Assembly (NCBI GenBank): GCA_020047885.1
Contig: JAIFNF010000013.1
Location: forward strand, 1 to 6,530
Direction of reading: 5' to 3'
Length of the DNA stretch: 6,530 nt
Source of the DNA: Gammaproteobacteria bacterium
GTDB taxonomy: Bacteria > Pseudomonadota > Gammaproteobacteria > Competibacterales > Competibacteraceae
How positions within the stretch are numbered: position 1 is the first letter of the stretch; every line of letters starts with the position of its first letter. The position numbers and the translations under genes are program-made. Shown here piece after piece: positions 1 to 5,947 of this stretch. The notes under the pieces were generated by a model. The model saw nothing but the letters and a program-made list of their open reading frames with translations. It made no database searches and was not told the DNA's origin.

Positions 1-293
1 AGGGGCAGAGCGATTTCATCGACCTGTTCAAACCACCCGAACCAGAGTAGCGGAAATTCGTCATCGGCCTTGACGGGCAATGACCGATCAAAGGCCGGGG
101 CGGCTTCATAAGCGATAAAACCAGCGGCATATCCCCCTTCCCGCTGAATGCCATCTTCCAGTTGGCGAATCAGTGGCAGCGTTTCCTCGATATGTCGGGT
201 CGTCAAAATGCGCCGGAGTCGGGTGAATTCCAGCCATGTCCCGCGCTGAGCATCGCGCATCACCACCCGGACGGGGGGAAGAGGCTGATTCAT
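1..293 (-). CDS. pabB: Aminodeoxychorismate synthase component I, N-terminal part (cut by window edge)
   Basis: Reading leftwards from the ATG at 293, 97 codons are open to the window edge, so the gene continues outside. The translation has the segment GYAAGFIAYEAAPAFD at residues 54-69, followed by PLLWFGWFE near residue 81. Both are hallmarks of the N-terminal domain of bacterial PabB proteins, often found in PabB-PabC fusions. The family converts chorismate and ammonia (from PabA) to 4-amino-4-deoxychorismate in the cytoplasm, on the way to p-aminobenzoate and folate. The catalytic chorismate-binding domain is not in this window, so a PabC fusion cannot be judged. This is the only in-frame ATG: an in-frame TAG lies upstream. 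No good Shine-Dalgarno precedes it, and the start overlaps the stop of a short upstream ORF as ATGA. Identification rests on recognised motifs. Confidence 0.85.
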   Translation of the reverse strand, partial: MNQPLPPVRVVMRDAQRGTWLEFTRLRRILTTRHIEETLPLIRQLEDGIQREGGYAAGFIAYEAAPAFDRSLPVKADDEFPLLWFGWFEQVDEIALP

Positions 294-340
294 ATAAGAA
301 AACAGGGTTGGGTGTGACCGGGCAGGGCGCTATTGGGCAT
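290..340 (-). CDS. Candidate 16-codon leader ORF coupled to pabB
   Basis: On the minus strand an ATG at 340 opens a 16-codon ORF encoding MPNSALPGHTQPCFLI. It is preceded by AAGGAAA (349-355), and its TGA (290-292) overlaps the pabB ATG (291-293) as ATGA. pabB itself has no clear ribosome site, so translation of the small ORF could deliver ribosomes to pabB by termination-reinitiation. The peptide is not rich in any one regulatory amino acid, and no attenuator hairpin is obvious, so classical attenuation is not supported. It could also be a chance ORF in the 5' leader. The overlap geometry and ribosome site are seen directly; the coupling role is inferred. Confidence 0.35.
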   Translation of the reverse strand: MPNSALPGHTQPCFLI

Positions 341-408
341 GGCGTGCGTTTCCTTGTAATAACGTGGGTAGCGAATTCGTTAGAGTGGTCTGTACAAATC
401 AGTCAAAG

Positions 409-426
409 CGGATTAGGATAAATCCG
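409..426. repeat. 6-bp inverted repeat in the pabB/SprA-related divergent intergenic region
   Basis: CGGATT (409-414) and AATCCG (421-426) form a perfect inverted repeat around a 6-base spacer. It sits about 40 bases upstream of the SprA-related start, in the only gap between the two divergent genes (roughly 341-466). It could be a protein-binding site or an RNA hairpin in the leader. Nothing else recognisable was found in this gap: no convincing -35/-10 pair could be assigned on either strand. Arms this short occur by chance, so confidence is low. Confidence 0.25.
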
Positions 427-466
427 AAATTTTTGTAAATGTCAATTCCTTTTCGGGGGCGCAACC

Positions 467-1162
467 ATGACCATTGGCAGTGTCCATACCAGTGATTCTC
501 CGGCTTACGTGCCGCTGGTTCGCAGTGGCGGCGAAAAGCCTGGCTGTCAGTGCGGTCAGCCGGGTTGTCAGTGCGCAACGACTGGTGGTCGTGCCGCAGC
601 GCAAGGCGATCCACAAACCGGCAGTACCCGCAATGGCAACACTGCCGAAACCGATCAGCCGGTTGCTAAAGCTAAAGCAGCGGCAGCTACCGCCAAAACT
701 CAGCTCAGTGAGCCGGAACTGGCGATGGTGCGCGAGTTGAAGCAGCGGGATCAACACGTGCGTCAGCATGAAATGGCGCACATGGCTGCCAGCGGCGGCC
801 TGGCGCAGGGCGGTCCTAACTATAGCTATCAACGCGGTCCGGACGGGCAAAATTACGCCGTGGGTGGCCATGTCAATCTCGATATTTCCCCCGGTAAGAC
901 CCCTGAAGAAACCCTGCAGAAAGCTCAGACCATTCGCGCTGCCGCCATGGCGCCTTCTGATCCCTCCGGCGCTGATCGGGCGATAGCCGCCCGCGCTACG
1001 CAGATGGAATCGAAAGCGCGTATTGAACTGATTGATCCGAAGACGGCAAAATCGGAGCAGCCCAGCGAGCAAGAGGATGATTCACCGGCAAGTCGACTGG
1101 GCCGACAAATTCTGGCAGCGATTACCCCGCAAGCGGCATCATTCCTGCATGTAATGGCTTGA
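467..1162 (+). CDS. SprA-related family protein, putative zinc metalloprotease (CJM1_0395-like)
   Basis: This 231-residue protein matches the SprA-related / putative metalloprotease CJM1_0395 family. Residues 1-80 look low-complexity (Ala, Gly, Gln, Thr) and hold a tetracysteine C-x-C-x4-C-x-C (C27, C29, C34, C36). The conserved core runs from about 81 to 190: an LSEPE start, a charged helix, the gluzincin-type HEMAH (101-105), then GPDGQNYAVGG (124-134), and an Ala-rich stretch with APSDPSGADRAIAARA (162-177). The tail (191-231) is acidic then hydrophobic. HExxH predicts zinc binding and proteolysis, but the family's substrate is unknown to me. Residue 135, after AVGG, is His; I recall Glu there in relatives. 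No signal peptide or membrane helix is evident, so it is probably cytoplasmic. It appears monocistronic. The start is the only in-frame ATG after the upstream stop at 419; the GGGGG at 455-459 is a weak ribosome site. Confidence 0.75.
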   Translation: MTIGSVHTSDSPAYVPLVRSGGEKPGCQCGQPGCQCATTGGRAAAQGDPQTGSTRNGNTAETDQPVAKAKAAAATAKTQLSEPELAMVRELKQRDQHVRQHEMAHMAASGGLAQGGPNYSYQRGPDGQNYAVGGHVNLDISPGKTPEETLQKAQTIRAAAMAPSDPSGADRAIAARATQMESKARIELIDPKTAKSEQPSEQEDDSPASRLGRQILAAITPQAASFLHVMA

Positions 1163-1224
1163 CCTTCTTTTTGGCAAACCACTGAGCGATCGCGGGGGTA
1201 TTTTCGATTTTTATTAAATGTTAG

Positions 1225-1251
1225 TTGTAAAATACAAATAAAAAGGATAAA
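1225..1251 (+). promoter_or_regulatory. AT-rich region with small inverted repeat and weak promoter candidate for the VWA operon
   Basis: The 164-base gap before the VWA gene contains an AT-rich block (about 1200-1252). Inside it TTGTA-aaa-TACAA (1225-1237) is a perfect 5-bp inverted repeat. TTGTAA (1225-1230) and GATAAA (1246-1251) resemble -35 and -10 boxes, four of six matches each, but their 15-base spacing is short. If used, the repeat would sit between and over the boxes, as an operator would. This is a tentative placement. The rest of the gap (1253-1314) would be an untranslated leader with no obvious terminator for the gene upstream. Confidence 0.3.
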
Positions 1252-1314
1252 CTTCTGATCCATGGAACTTGAGAGGCGAAGGGATTCAATCACGCTGAAA
1301 TCTGACCTGTTAAG

Positions 1315-1320
1315 AAGGAG
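1315..1320 (+). promoter_or_regulatory. Strong ribosome binding site of the VWA gene
   Basis: AAGGAG lies six bases before the ATG at 1327. It is a near-consensus Shine-Dalgarno and fixes the start of the VWA protein. Confidence 0.85.
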
Positions 1321-1326
1321 AACGCC

Positions 1327-2241
1327 ATGGGATGTGCACGCTGGAATCATAATGACTGGAGCGACTACGCGACCGATACGTCGCGCAAGACCACCGACGC
1401 GGTATTTGCGTCGCGGTCGATAGCGCCGGAACTTGATCCGCTCGATGTTGGCATACGCGAATCGCGGGATTCCGACGAAAACCCCGAAGCCACGGCGATC
1501 ATTGTCGGATTGGACGTGACCGGCTCGATGGGGATGATCGCTGACGCCCTGGCTCGCCAGGGGCTGGGGACGCTGGTTGAGGAAATCCTGGCTCGGCGGC
1601 CGGTGCCTGACCCGCATATTTTATGTATGGGTATTGGCGATGTGCTTTATGACCAAGCGCCGCTGCAAGTCACGCAGTTCGAGGCCGATATCCGCATCGC
1701 CCGGCAATTGGAGCGACTGTGGCTGGAAAAAGGCGGGGGTGGCAATGCCTATGAGTCCTACAATCTGCCCTGGTATTTTGCGGCAACCCACACCCGGACT
1801 GACTGCTTCGAGAAGCGGGGCCGCAAGGGCTATCTGTTCACGGTAGGTGACGAGGAGCCACCGCCGGATTTATCGGCCAAGGCGATTGGCCGGGTGATCG
1901 GCGACCGGTTGCAACGCAACTTCACATCGCCGGAGCTGCTGACGATGGTCAGCCGCATGTACCACGTCTTTCATGTGATTGTTGAGGAAGGTTCACACGC
2001 CCGCCATGATCCGCGAGGGGTGCGGAATCGCTGGACTGAGTTGCTGGGTCAGCGGGTGATTGGCCTGGCCGACCATACCCGACTGGCGGAGGTCGTGGTG
2101 TCGGCGATCGAAATCAATGAGGGCCGTGACCGGGAAGATGTGGCCAGCAGTTGGTCCCGGGAAACCGCCCGCGTGGTGCAACGCGCCATGCAGACACTGG
2201 AGCCAACCGGACGCGCCGGAGCGCGTGGCGTGCGGTTTTAG
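1327..2241 (+). CDS. VWA domain-containing protein
   Basis: The protein has 304 residues. An N-terminal segment with MGCARW and WSDYATDTSRKTTDAVFASR is followed by the VWA core: beta strand ATAIIVGLDVTGSM (56-69) with a MIDAS variant D63-x-T65-x-S67, MGIGDVLYD (101-109) with a second acidic position D105, the glycine cluster GGGGN (136-140) followed by YESYNLPWYFAA, and a further strand GYLFTVGDE (168-176). MIDAS sites bind divalent metal and mediate protein-protein contacts, so the likely role is a scaffold or partner-binding subunit, not an enzyme. There is no signal peptide or membrane helix; it should be cytoplasmic. I recognise it as a family of phage- and bacteria-encoded VWA proteins with no assigned function. 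It has a strong AAGGAG site and ends 18 bases before the next gene, so the two are almost certainly co-transcribed. Confidence 0.8.
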   Translation: MGCARWNHNDWSDYATDTSRKTTDAVFASRSIAPELDPLDVGIRESRDSDENPEATAIIVGLDVTGSMGMIADALARQGLGTLVEEILARRPVPDPHILCMGIGDVLYDQAPLQVTQFEADIRIARQLERLWLEKGGGGNAYESYNLPWYFAATHTRTDCFEKRGRKGYLFTVGDEEPPPDLSAKAIGRVIGDRLQRNFTSPELLTMVSRMYHVFHVIVEEGSHARHDPRGVRNRWTELLGQRVIGLADHTRLAEVVVSAIEINEGRDREDVASSWSRETARVVQRAMQTLEPTGRAGARGVRF

Positions 2242-2245
2242 GGAC

Positions 2246-2251
2246 AAGGAG
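2246..2251 (+). promoter_or_regulatory. Ribosome binding site that decides the start of the synthetase-like gene
   Basis: AAGGAG sits eight bases before the ATG at 2260 and only five before an in-frame GTG at 2257. The spacing favours the ATG. It begins five bases after the VWA stop codon, consistent with translational coupling. Confidence 0.8.
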
Positions 2252-2259
2252 AACTGGTG

Positions 2260-3549
2260 ATGAGTCTCGACAAAACCGCGCAGGTGGTGATCGGTGCGCA
2301 GTTTGGCGACGAGGGGAAAGGACGGCTGGTTGACTATTATGCCGCCCTTGACCATGACCGCCTCGTCGTCCGTTTTAACGGCGGGGCGCAGGCCGGTCAT
2401 ACGGTCATTACGCCGGATGGTCGGCGGCACGTGTTCAGCCATGTGGGGAGCGGTGCGTTCGCGGGAGCGGCTACTTTGCTTTCCCGATTCTTCGTCGCTA
2501 ACCCGATCCTGTTCTTAAAGGAACGAGCCGGGTTGGCCAGATTGGGGGTAACGCCCATCGTGCTGATCGATCCGGCCAGCCCGGTGACCACGCCCTATGA
2601 CATGCTGATCAACCAGATTATTGAACGGGAACGGGGAACGAGCCGACATGGCAGTTGTGGAATCGGTTTCGGCGAAACGCTGGAGCGCAATCTGCGGCCG
2701 GATTATGCGCTGACGGTGGGCGAACTGGCGCAGGAAGGGTTGGCGGATCAGCTTAATGCGATCCGCCGGGACTATGCGCCGGGGCGTCTGGCGCAACTGG
2801 GTTTTGGCGAGGTCTACCGCCAGGAGATAGCGCTGTTTGAATCCGACGCGATTCTGGAGCGCTATGTTGAAGATGTTCAGCGCTTTCTCCAAGCAGTGAC
2901 CGTGACCGTGGCGGCTACGGCCATCCGGGGGCGGTCACTCATTTTTGAAGGCGCTCAGGGCTTGCTACTTGATCAGGAGCGCGGCTTTTTCCCCTATGTC
3001 ACCCGCTCGTATACCGGTCTGCGTAATGTTTTAACGCTGGCGGCGGAGTGGGGGTTGGCGCGACTGGAAGTCACTTACACGACCCGCGCTTATTTGACCC
3101 GGCATGGCGCGGGTCCCCTGCCGGGGGAATTGCCGGAGAAACCTTGGCCGGGCGTGATCGATCAAACCAATGTGCCGAATGATTATCAGGGTACGTTACG
3201 GTTCGCCTGGCTGGATCTGGATCTGCTCGGACGCGCCATCGCTGCCGATTTAAGCGATACGCGTCACGTTCCAGAAATACGGATTCAACCCCAGTTGGCG
3301 GTGAATGGCCTGGATCAGGTGGATCATGGCGGGGTGACTTATCAGCAAGGCGGGCGCGGTCATCAGGCGGGCTGGGAGACATTCATTGATGCCATTGCCA
3401 GGGCTACGCCGGTTAAACCAGCGCTGCTGGGCTGGGGGGCGGATCGGGGTGCGCTGATGCCGTTTCCATCAGGAAAAGCGCCTGCCGGTATTTCGCCACG
3501 GCGGCTCGGTGCATTGGAGCAATTTGGGGAGACGGAACCGGTTGTTTGA
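2260..3549 (+). CDS. Divergent adenylosuccinate synthetase-like protein
   Basis: The protein has 429 residues, close to PurA length (E. coli 432). Conserved with PurA: QFGDEGKGRLVD (14-25) with the catalytic Asp at 17, NGGAQAGHT (40-48) with the catalytic His at 47, EGAQGLLLD (230-238) followed by FPYVT, TRHGAGPLPGE (280-290), NGLDQ (349-353) at the guanine-recognition TKLD position, and a GWGADRGALM segment (391-400) near the C-terminus. Changed: the IMP loop TTGRGIGP is replaced by RHGSCGIGFGET (129-140), and the aspartate loop GATTGRRRRTGW by NDYQGTLRFAW (307-317). PurA joins IMP and aspartate using GTP; this paralogue probably does related phosphoryl-transfer/ligation chemistry on a different or modified substrate. 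Asp17 is retained, whereas I recall phage PurZ enzymes having Ser there, so PurZ is unlikely. It is cytoplasmic and coupled to the VWA gene. Its 3' end overlaps the opposing methyltransferase gene. Confidence 0.8.
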   Translation: MSLDKTAQVVIGAQFGDEGKGRLVDYYAALDHDRLVVRFNGGAQAGHTVITPDGRRHVFSHVGSGAFAGAATLLSRFFVANPILFLKERAGLARLGVTPIVLIDPASPVTTPYDMLINQIIERERGTSRHGSCGIGFGETLERNLRPDYALTVGELAQEGLADQLNAIRRDYAPGRLAQLGFGEVYRQEIALFESDAILERYVEDVQRFLQAVTVTVAATAIRGRSLIFEGAQGLLLDQERGFFPYVTRSYTGLRNVLTLAAEWGLARLEVTYTTRAYLTRHGAGPLPGELPEKPWPGVIDQTNVPNDYQGTLRFAWLDLDLLGRAIAADLSDTRHVPEIRIQPQLAVNGLDQVDHGGVTYQQGGRGHQAGWETFIDAIARATPVKPALLGWGADRGALMPFPSGKAPAGISPRRLGALEQFGETEPVV

Positions 3550-4588
3550 ACCGGGATAGCAGGCGTTTTCCCGGCCAGTCGATGACTGGATTATCGAACC
3601 CCAGCCGGGGGGCGGGTTGCAGCGGAACAATGGGCAAGCGGGGCAGGAATTTCCTGATGACGGGATTGAGTGAAACAGCGGTGTTCCCGCTGGCTCTAAT
3701 GGTTTCCCAGTTCTGGCGCAGGGATGCATCTGCTTTACGACCGGCGAACAACATAAAATTGGTGGTCAACGCCTGATCATCTTCCAGGTCGCTGAGTCGA
3801 ACCTTCTCGGCGTCAACGTCCGCCAGGGCACCGGGATGAATAAACAGTAGCGGTTCGAGATCAGCCTGATTCAGCCGTTCCAGCCACTCGTTCAGGCGAT
3901 AAGTCTTCGCGTAGGGATGGAGAAACAGATCCGCTAAACCGGCGTCGAAAGCGGTTTCTGGCGCGGTGTCCAGACAGTCCCGGAAGCGACTACCCTCTCT
4001 GGCCTTTCGGCAAAGTGCTTTAACCCGCCGCACGTCCCGGATCTGGAGCAGTTGCAGGGCTAGACGCACCGCCTGAATAGCGCTTCTCGCGCCCCGACTG
4101 TAGACCATGAGCCTGACGAAACCGCCCGGTTTCAACAGCGCGTGCAGATTGCGCAAAGCGGTCAGGTCATCGCGGATGTGATGGATGACCCCATAGCAGT
4201 CGATGAAGTGAAACACGCGCTCGCCAAATCGGTCGGTCGCCTGATTTAAATCGCCTTCGACAAAATCGACATTGAAATAGCCGTGCAACCAGGTATGTTG
4301 TTGCGCTCGGCGAAGATTGGTTTTGGATAGATCCAGTGCGGTGATCCGCGTCTGTGGGTTAGCGACAGCGGTCGGGTAGGGGGCGAAACTGCCCGATCCC
4401 GCGAGGAGAATCTGGGCGAACCGGGGATCGAGCCGCTCACCGTTAAACCGCGCCCAGAGCGCCTCCAGATTCAACGCATAGGTATCGCAACCCCGGATCG
4501 AGGCCAGTCGTGGGAAGTCGGGATAAACATGGTTCTCGTAATGTGCTTTGACGGTTGCCGCCGGGGTGAATGAGTTGCTGGTCGTCAT
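3413..4588 (-). CDS. Class I SAM-dependent methyltransferase
   Basis: The protein has 391 residues. An N-terminal segment (about 1-57) with HYENHVYPDFPR precedes a Rossmann methyltransferase core: motif I ILLAGSGSF (60-68), ITALDLS (82-88) with the acidic ribose-binding Asp86 at the end of strand 2, VEGDL (110-114), the strand-4 motif CYGVIHHI (131-138), and LLKPGGFVRLMVYS (151-164). A C-terminal half of about 220 residues follows, with FMLFAGRK near 275-285, ending in a Pro-rich tail. The substrate is not evident; the YGVIHHI/LKPGG pattern is common to small-molecule and tRNA-type methyltransferases. No membrane segment is seen. The start ATG at 4588 has AGGA (4599-4602) ten bases upstream and a TATAAT box just beyond. 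The last 45 codons overlap the synthetase gene on the other strand. A functional link with that gene is possible but the two are not co-transcribed. Confidence 0.8.
   Translation of the reverse strand: MTTSNSFTPAATVKAHYENHVYPDFPRLASIRGCDTYALNLEALWARFNGERLDPRFAQILLAGSGSFAPYPTAVANPQTRITALDLSKTNLRRAQQHTWLHGYFNVDFVEGDLNQATDRFGERVFHFIDCYGVIHHIRDDLTALRNLHALLKPGGFVRLMVYSRGARSAIQAVRLALQLLQIRDVRRVKALCRKAREGSRFRDCLDTAPETAFDAGLADLFLHPYAKTYRLNEWLERLNQADLEPLLFIHPGALADVDAEKVRLSDLEDDQALTTNFMLFAGRKADASLRQNWETIRASGNTAVSLNPVIRKFLPRLPIVPLQPAPRLGFDNPVIDWPGKRLLSRFKQPVPSPQIAPMHRAAVAKYRQALFLMETASAHPDPPPSPAALV
3538..3574. repeat. Two overlapping small inverted repeats at the convergent gene ends
   Basis: CCGGTT (3538-3543) pairs with AACCGG (3549-3554) across a 5-base loop spanning the synthetase stop. 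CCGGGA (3551-3556) pairs with TCCCGG (3569-3574) across 12 bases. The two stems share 3551-3554, so they are mutually exclusive. No T-run follows on either strand, so neither is a standard intrinsic terminator. They lie inside the methyltransferase coding sequence and could be chance. Confidence 0.25.
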
Positions 4589-4611
4589 ATTCTCAATTTC
4601 CTGTTTTAACT

Positions 4612-4617
4612 ATTATA
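4612..4617 (-). promoter_or_regulatory. Consensus -10 box for the methyltransferase gene
   Basis: Read on the minus strand, this is a perfect TATAAT. It would place the transcript start near 4605, giving a leader of under 20 bases that contains the AGGA ribosome site. No good -35 sequence lies 16-18 bases upstream, so it may need an activator or be a weak promoter. Confidence 0.45.
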
Positions 4618-4682
4618 AAATCAAAAAGTTCTATAGAGTATGCGTAATTTCAGGCTTACCACTCTGTTCTATTGATCTAACT

Positions 4683-4688
4683 GATAAT
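4683..4688 (+). promoter_or_regulatory. Possible -10 box for a leaderless permease transcript
   Basis: GATAAT matches the -10 consensus at five of six positions and ends five bases before the ATG at 4694. A transcript starting the usual 6-8 bases downstream would begin at or next to the start codon. The intervening bases are a run of C with no Shine-Dalgarno. No convincing -35 box was found at normal spacing, so the assignment is tentative. Confidence 0.35.
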
Positions 4689-4693
4689 CCCCC

Positions 4694-5938
4694 ATGTCTA
4701 TCCAACTTACGATTGCTGTAACGCAACTCATCAGCCGCCGCCGCCCGACGCTGGTCTCGCTCATCGGTATTTCCCTGGGCGTCGCGTTTTTCCTGGCGGT
4801 GTCTTCCCTCATGCGCGGCTCCGAATTGGATTTTATCAAGCGGCTGATTGACAACAGTCCACATATTACCGTCTCTGATGAATACCGTAAACCGGGTGAA
4901 CAACCGGCTCGGCAACAGTGGCCGGAAGGGGCGGTTGAAGTGCGGCGGGTCAAGCCGTTGACCGAAGTACGCGGGATTCGTGGCCATATTCAAAAACAGG
5001 CTTTTATTGAATCTCTGCCCGGCCTGCGCGTGGCTCCGGTGTTACTGGGTTCCGTAGTGCTGACCTTTGCTGGTCGTATTGAAGGCGTGACGCTCAATGG
5101 CGTCGTACCGGATAAAATGCAGGGCGTCTCCACTATTGAGGATAAGCTCACTCACGGTTCTCTGGACGCACTGGACGCCAACCCGAATGGTATTATTATC
5201 GGCGAAGGGCTGGCGAAAAAATTCGGCCTGGCCATGGGCAGTGTCATCAATGCGTCTGCGCCGGGCGGCGAAGTGCGCACCCTGAAAGTGGTCGGCATTT
5301 TCCGCACCGGCAACGCTAATTATGATGAATCCCAAACCTTCGTCCTGCTCAAACGGGCGCAGGGGTTACTAGATCGCGCCAACCGGATTAACCGCTTTAT
5401 TTTGCAACTTGATGATCCCTACGCTGCCCGCGAAATCGCCGCCGTCATTGAGCAACAGGGTGGTTATAAAGCGGTGTCCTGGCAGGAAGCCGCCGAAGAT
5501 ATTATGAGTGTGCTGCTGGTGCGCAATCTGATCATGTACAGTGTGGTGTCAGCCATTCTAGTGGTCGCGTCTTTTGGCATCTACAACACTATCTCCACTA
5601 TCGTTATGGAGAAAATTCATGACATCGCTATTCTCAAATCCATGGGTTTTCACGCCCGCGACATCCGCCAGATTTTTCTCGCCGAGGGCATGATTTTAGG
5701 CATCCTGGGCAGTCTGATGGGCGTAACGCTGGGCATTGGCCTGATGTGGCTGCTGATGCAAGTCGAAATCAAGCCGCCCGGTGCCACCGATATTGTGCAT
5801 TTACCGATCTACTGGGGCTGGGAGCAATACCTGCTGGCGGCCAGTTTTGCTATGACTTCCGCAGTCGGCGCGGCCTATTTGCCGGCGCGCAAGGCTGGGC
5901 GGGTGCAACCGGTGGCGATTTTACGGGGAATGGCGTGA
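4694..5938 (+). CDS. ABC transporter permease, LolC/E-MacB/FtsX type
   Basis: The protein has 414 residues with the four-helix topology of this family. A first membrane helix at about 19-40 (LVSLIGISLGVAFFLAVSSL) follows a short basic cytoplasmic N-terminus. A large periplasmic domain (about 41-275) contains GIIIGEGLAKKFGLAMGS (166-183), typical of the MacB-type domain. The C-terminal FtsX domain has helices near 277-299, 327-356 and 378-396. The cytoplasmic loop EKIHDIAILKSMGFHARDIR (306-325) is the coupling segment that contacts the ATPase, and PARKAGRVQPVAILRG (397-412) is the usual C-terminal signature. Such permeases act in the inner membrane in lipoprotein release or export of peptides and lipids. 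The ATPase partner is not in the window, upstream or immediately downstream, so the exact transporter cannot be named. The N-terminus fits the family, supporting this start despite the lack of a ribosome site. Confidence 0.85.
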   Translation: MSIQLTIAVTQLISRRRPTLVSLIGISLGVAFFLAVSSLMRGSELDFIKRLIDNSPHITVSDEYRKPGEQPARQQWPEGAVEVRRVKPLTEVRGIRGHIQKQAFIESLPGLRVAPVLLGSVVLTFAGRIEGVTLNGVVPDKMQGVSTIEDKLTHGSLDALDANPNGIIIGEGLAKKFGLAMGSVINASAPGGEVRTLKVVGIFRTGNANYDESQTFVLLKRAQGLLDRANRINRFILQLDDPYAAREIAAVIEQQGGYKAVSWQEAAEDIMSVLLVRNLIMYSVVSAILVVASFGIYNTISTIVMEKIHDIAILKSMGFHARDIRQIFLAEGMILGILGSLMGVTLGIGLMWLLMQVEIKPPGATDIVHLPIYWGWEQYLLAASFAMTSAVGAAYLPARKAGRVQPVAILRGMA

Positions 5939-5947
5939 AACGACGGC

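Noticed and set aside
413..1072. Long minus-strand ORF opposite the SprA-related gene
   Set aside because: The translation is low-complexity and family-free, while the plus strand has a recognised family with HEMAH. It is an antisense shadow.
1166..1177. TCTTTTTGGCAA shared with the loop and right arm of the REP-like element (6254-6265)
   Set aside because: There is no matching left arm at 1166, and about one such 12-base match is expected by chance in a window this size.
1186..1193. GCGATCGC palindrome downstream of the SprA-related gene
   Set aside because: A single copy of an 8-base palindrome with no T-run or symmetric context; not a terminator or repeat array.
925..1617. Minus-strand ORF of about 230 codons across the SprA-related/VWA junction
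   Set aside because: It runs through the AT-rich promoter gap and the strong ribosome site of the VWA gene, with no recognisable motifs.
2260..3549. PurZ (2-aminoadenylosuccinate synthetase, Z-genome pathway)
   Set aside because: The GDEGKG Asp is retained, where I recall PurZ having Ser, and the gene has no DatZ- or PolB-like neighbours in view.
3551..3574. CCGGGA/TCCCGG hairpin as an intrinsic terminator
   Set aside because: No T-run on either strand, a 12-base loop, and it lies within methyltransferase coding sequence.
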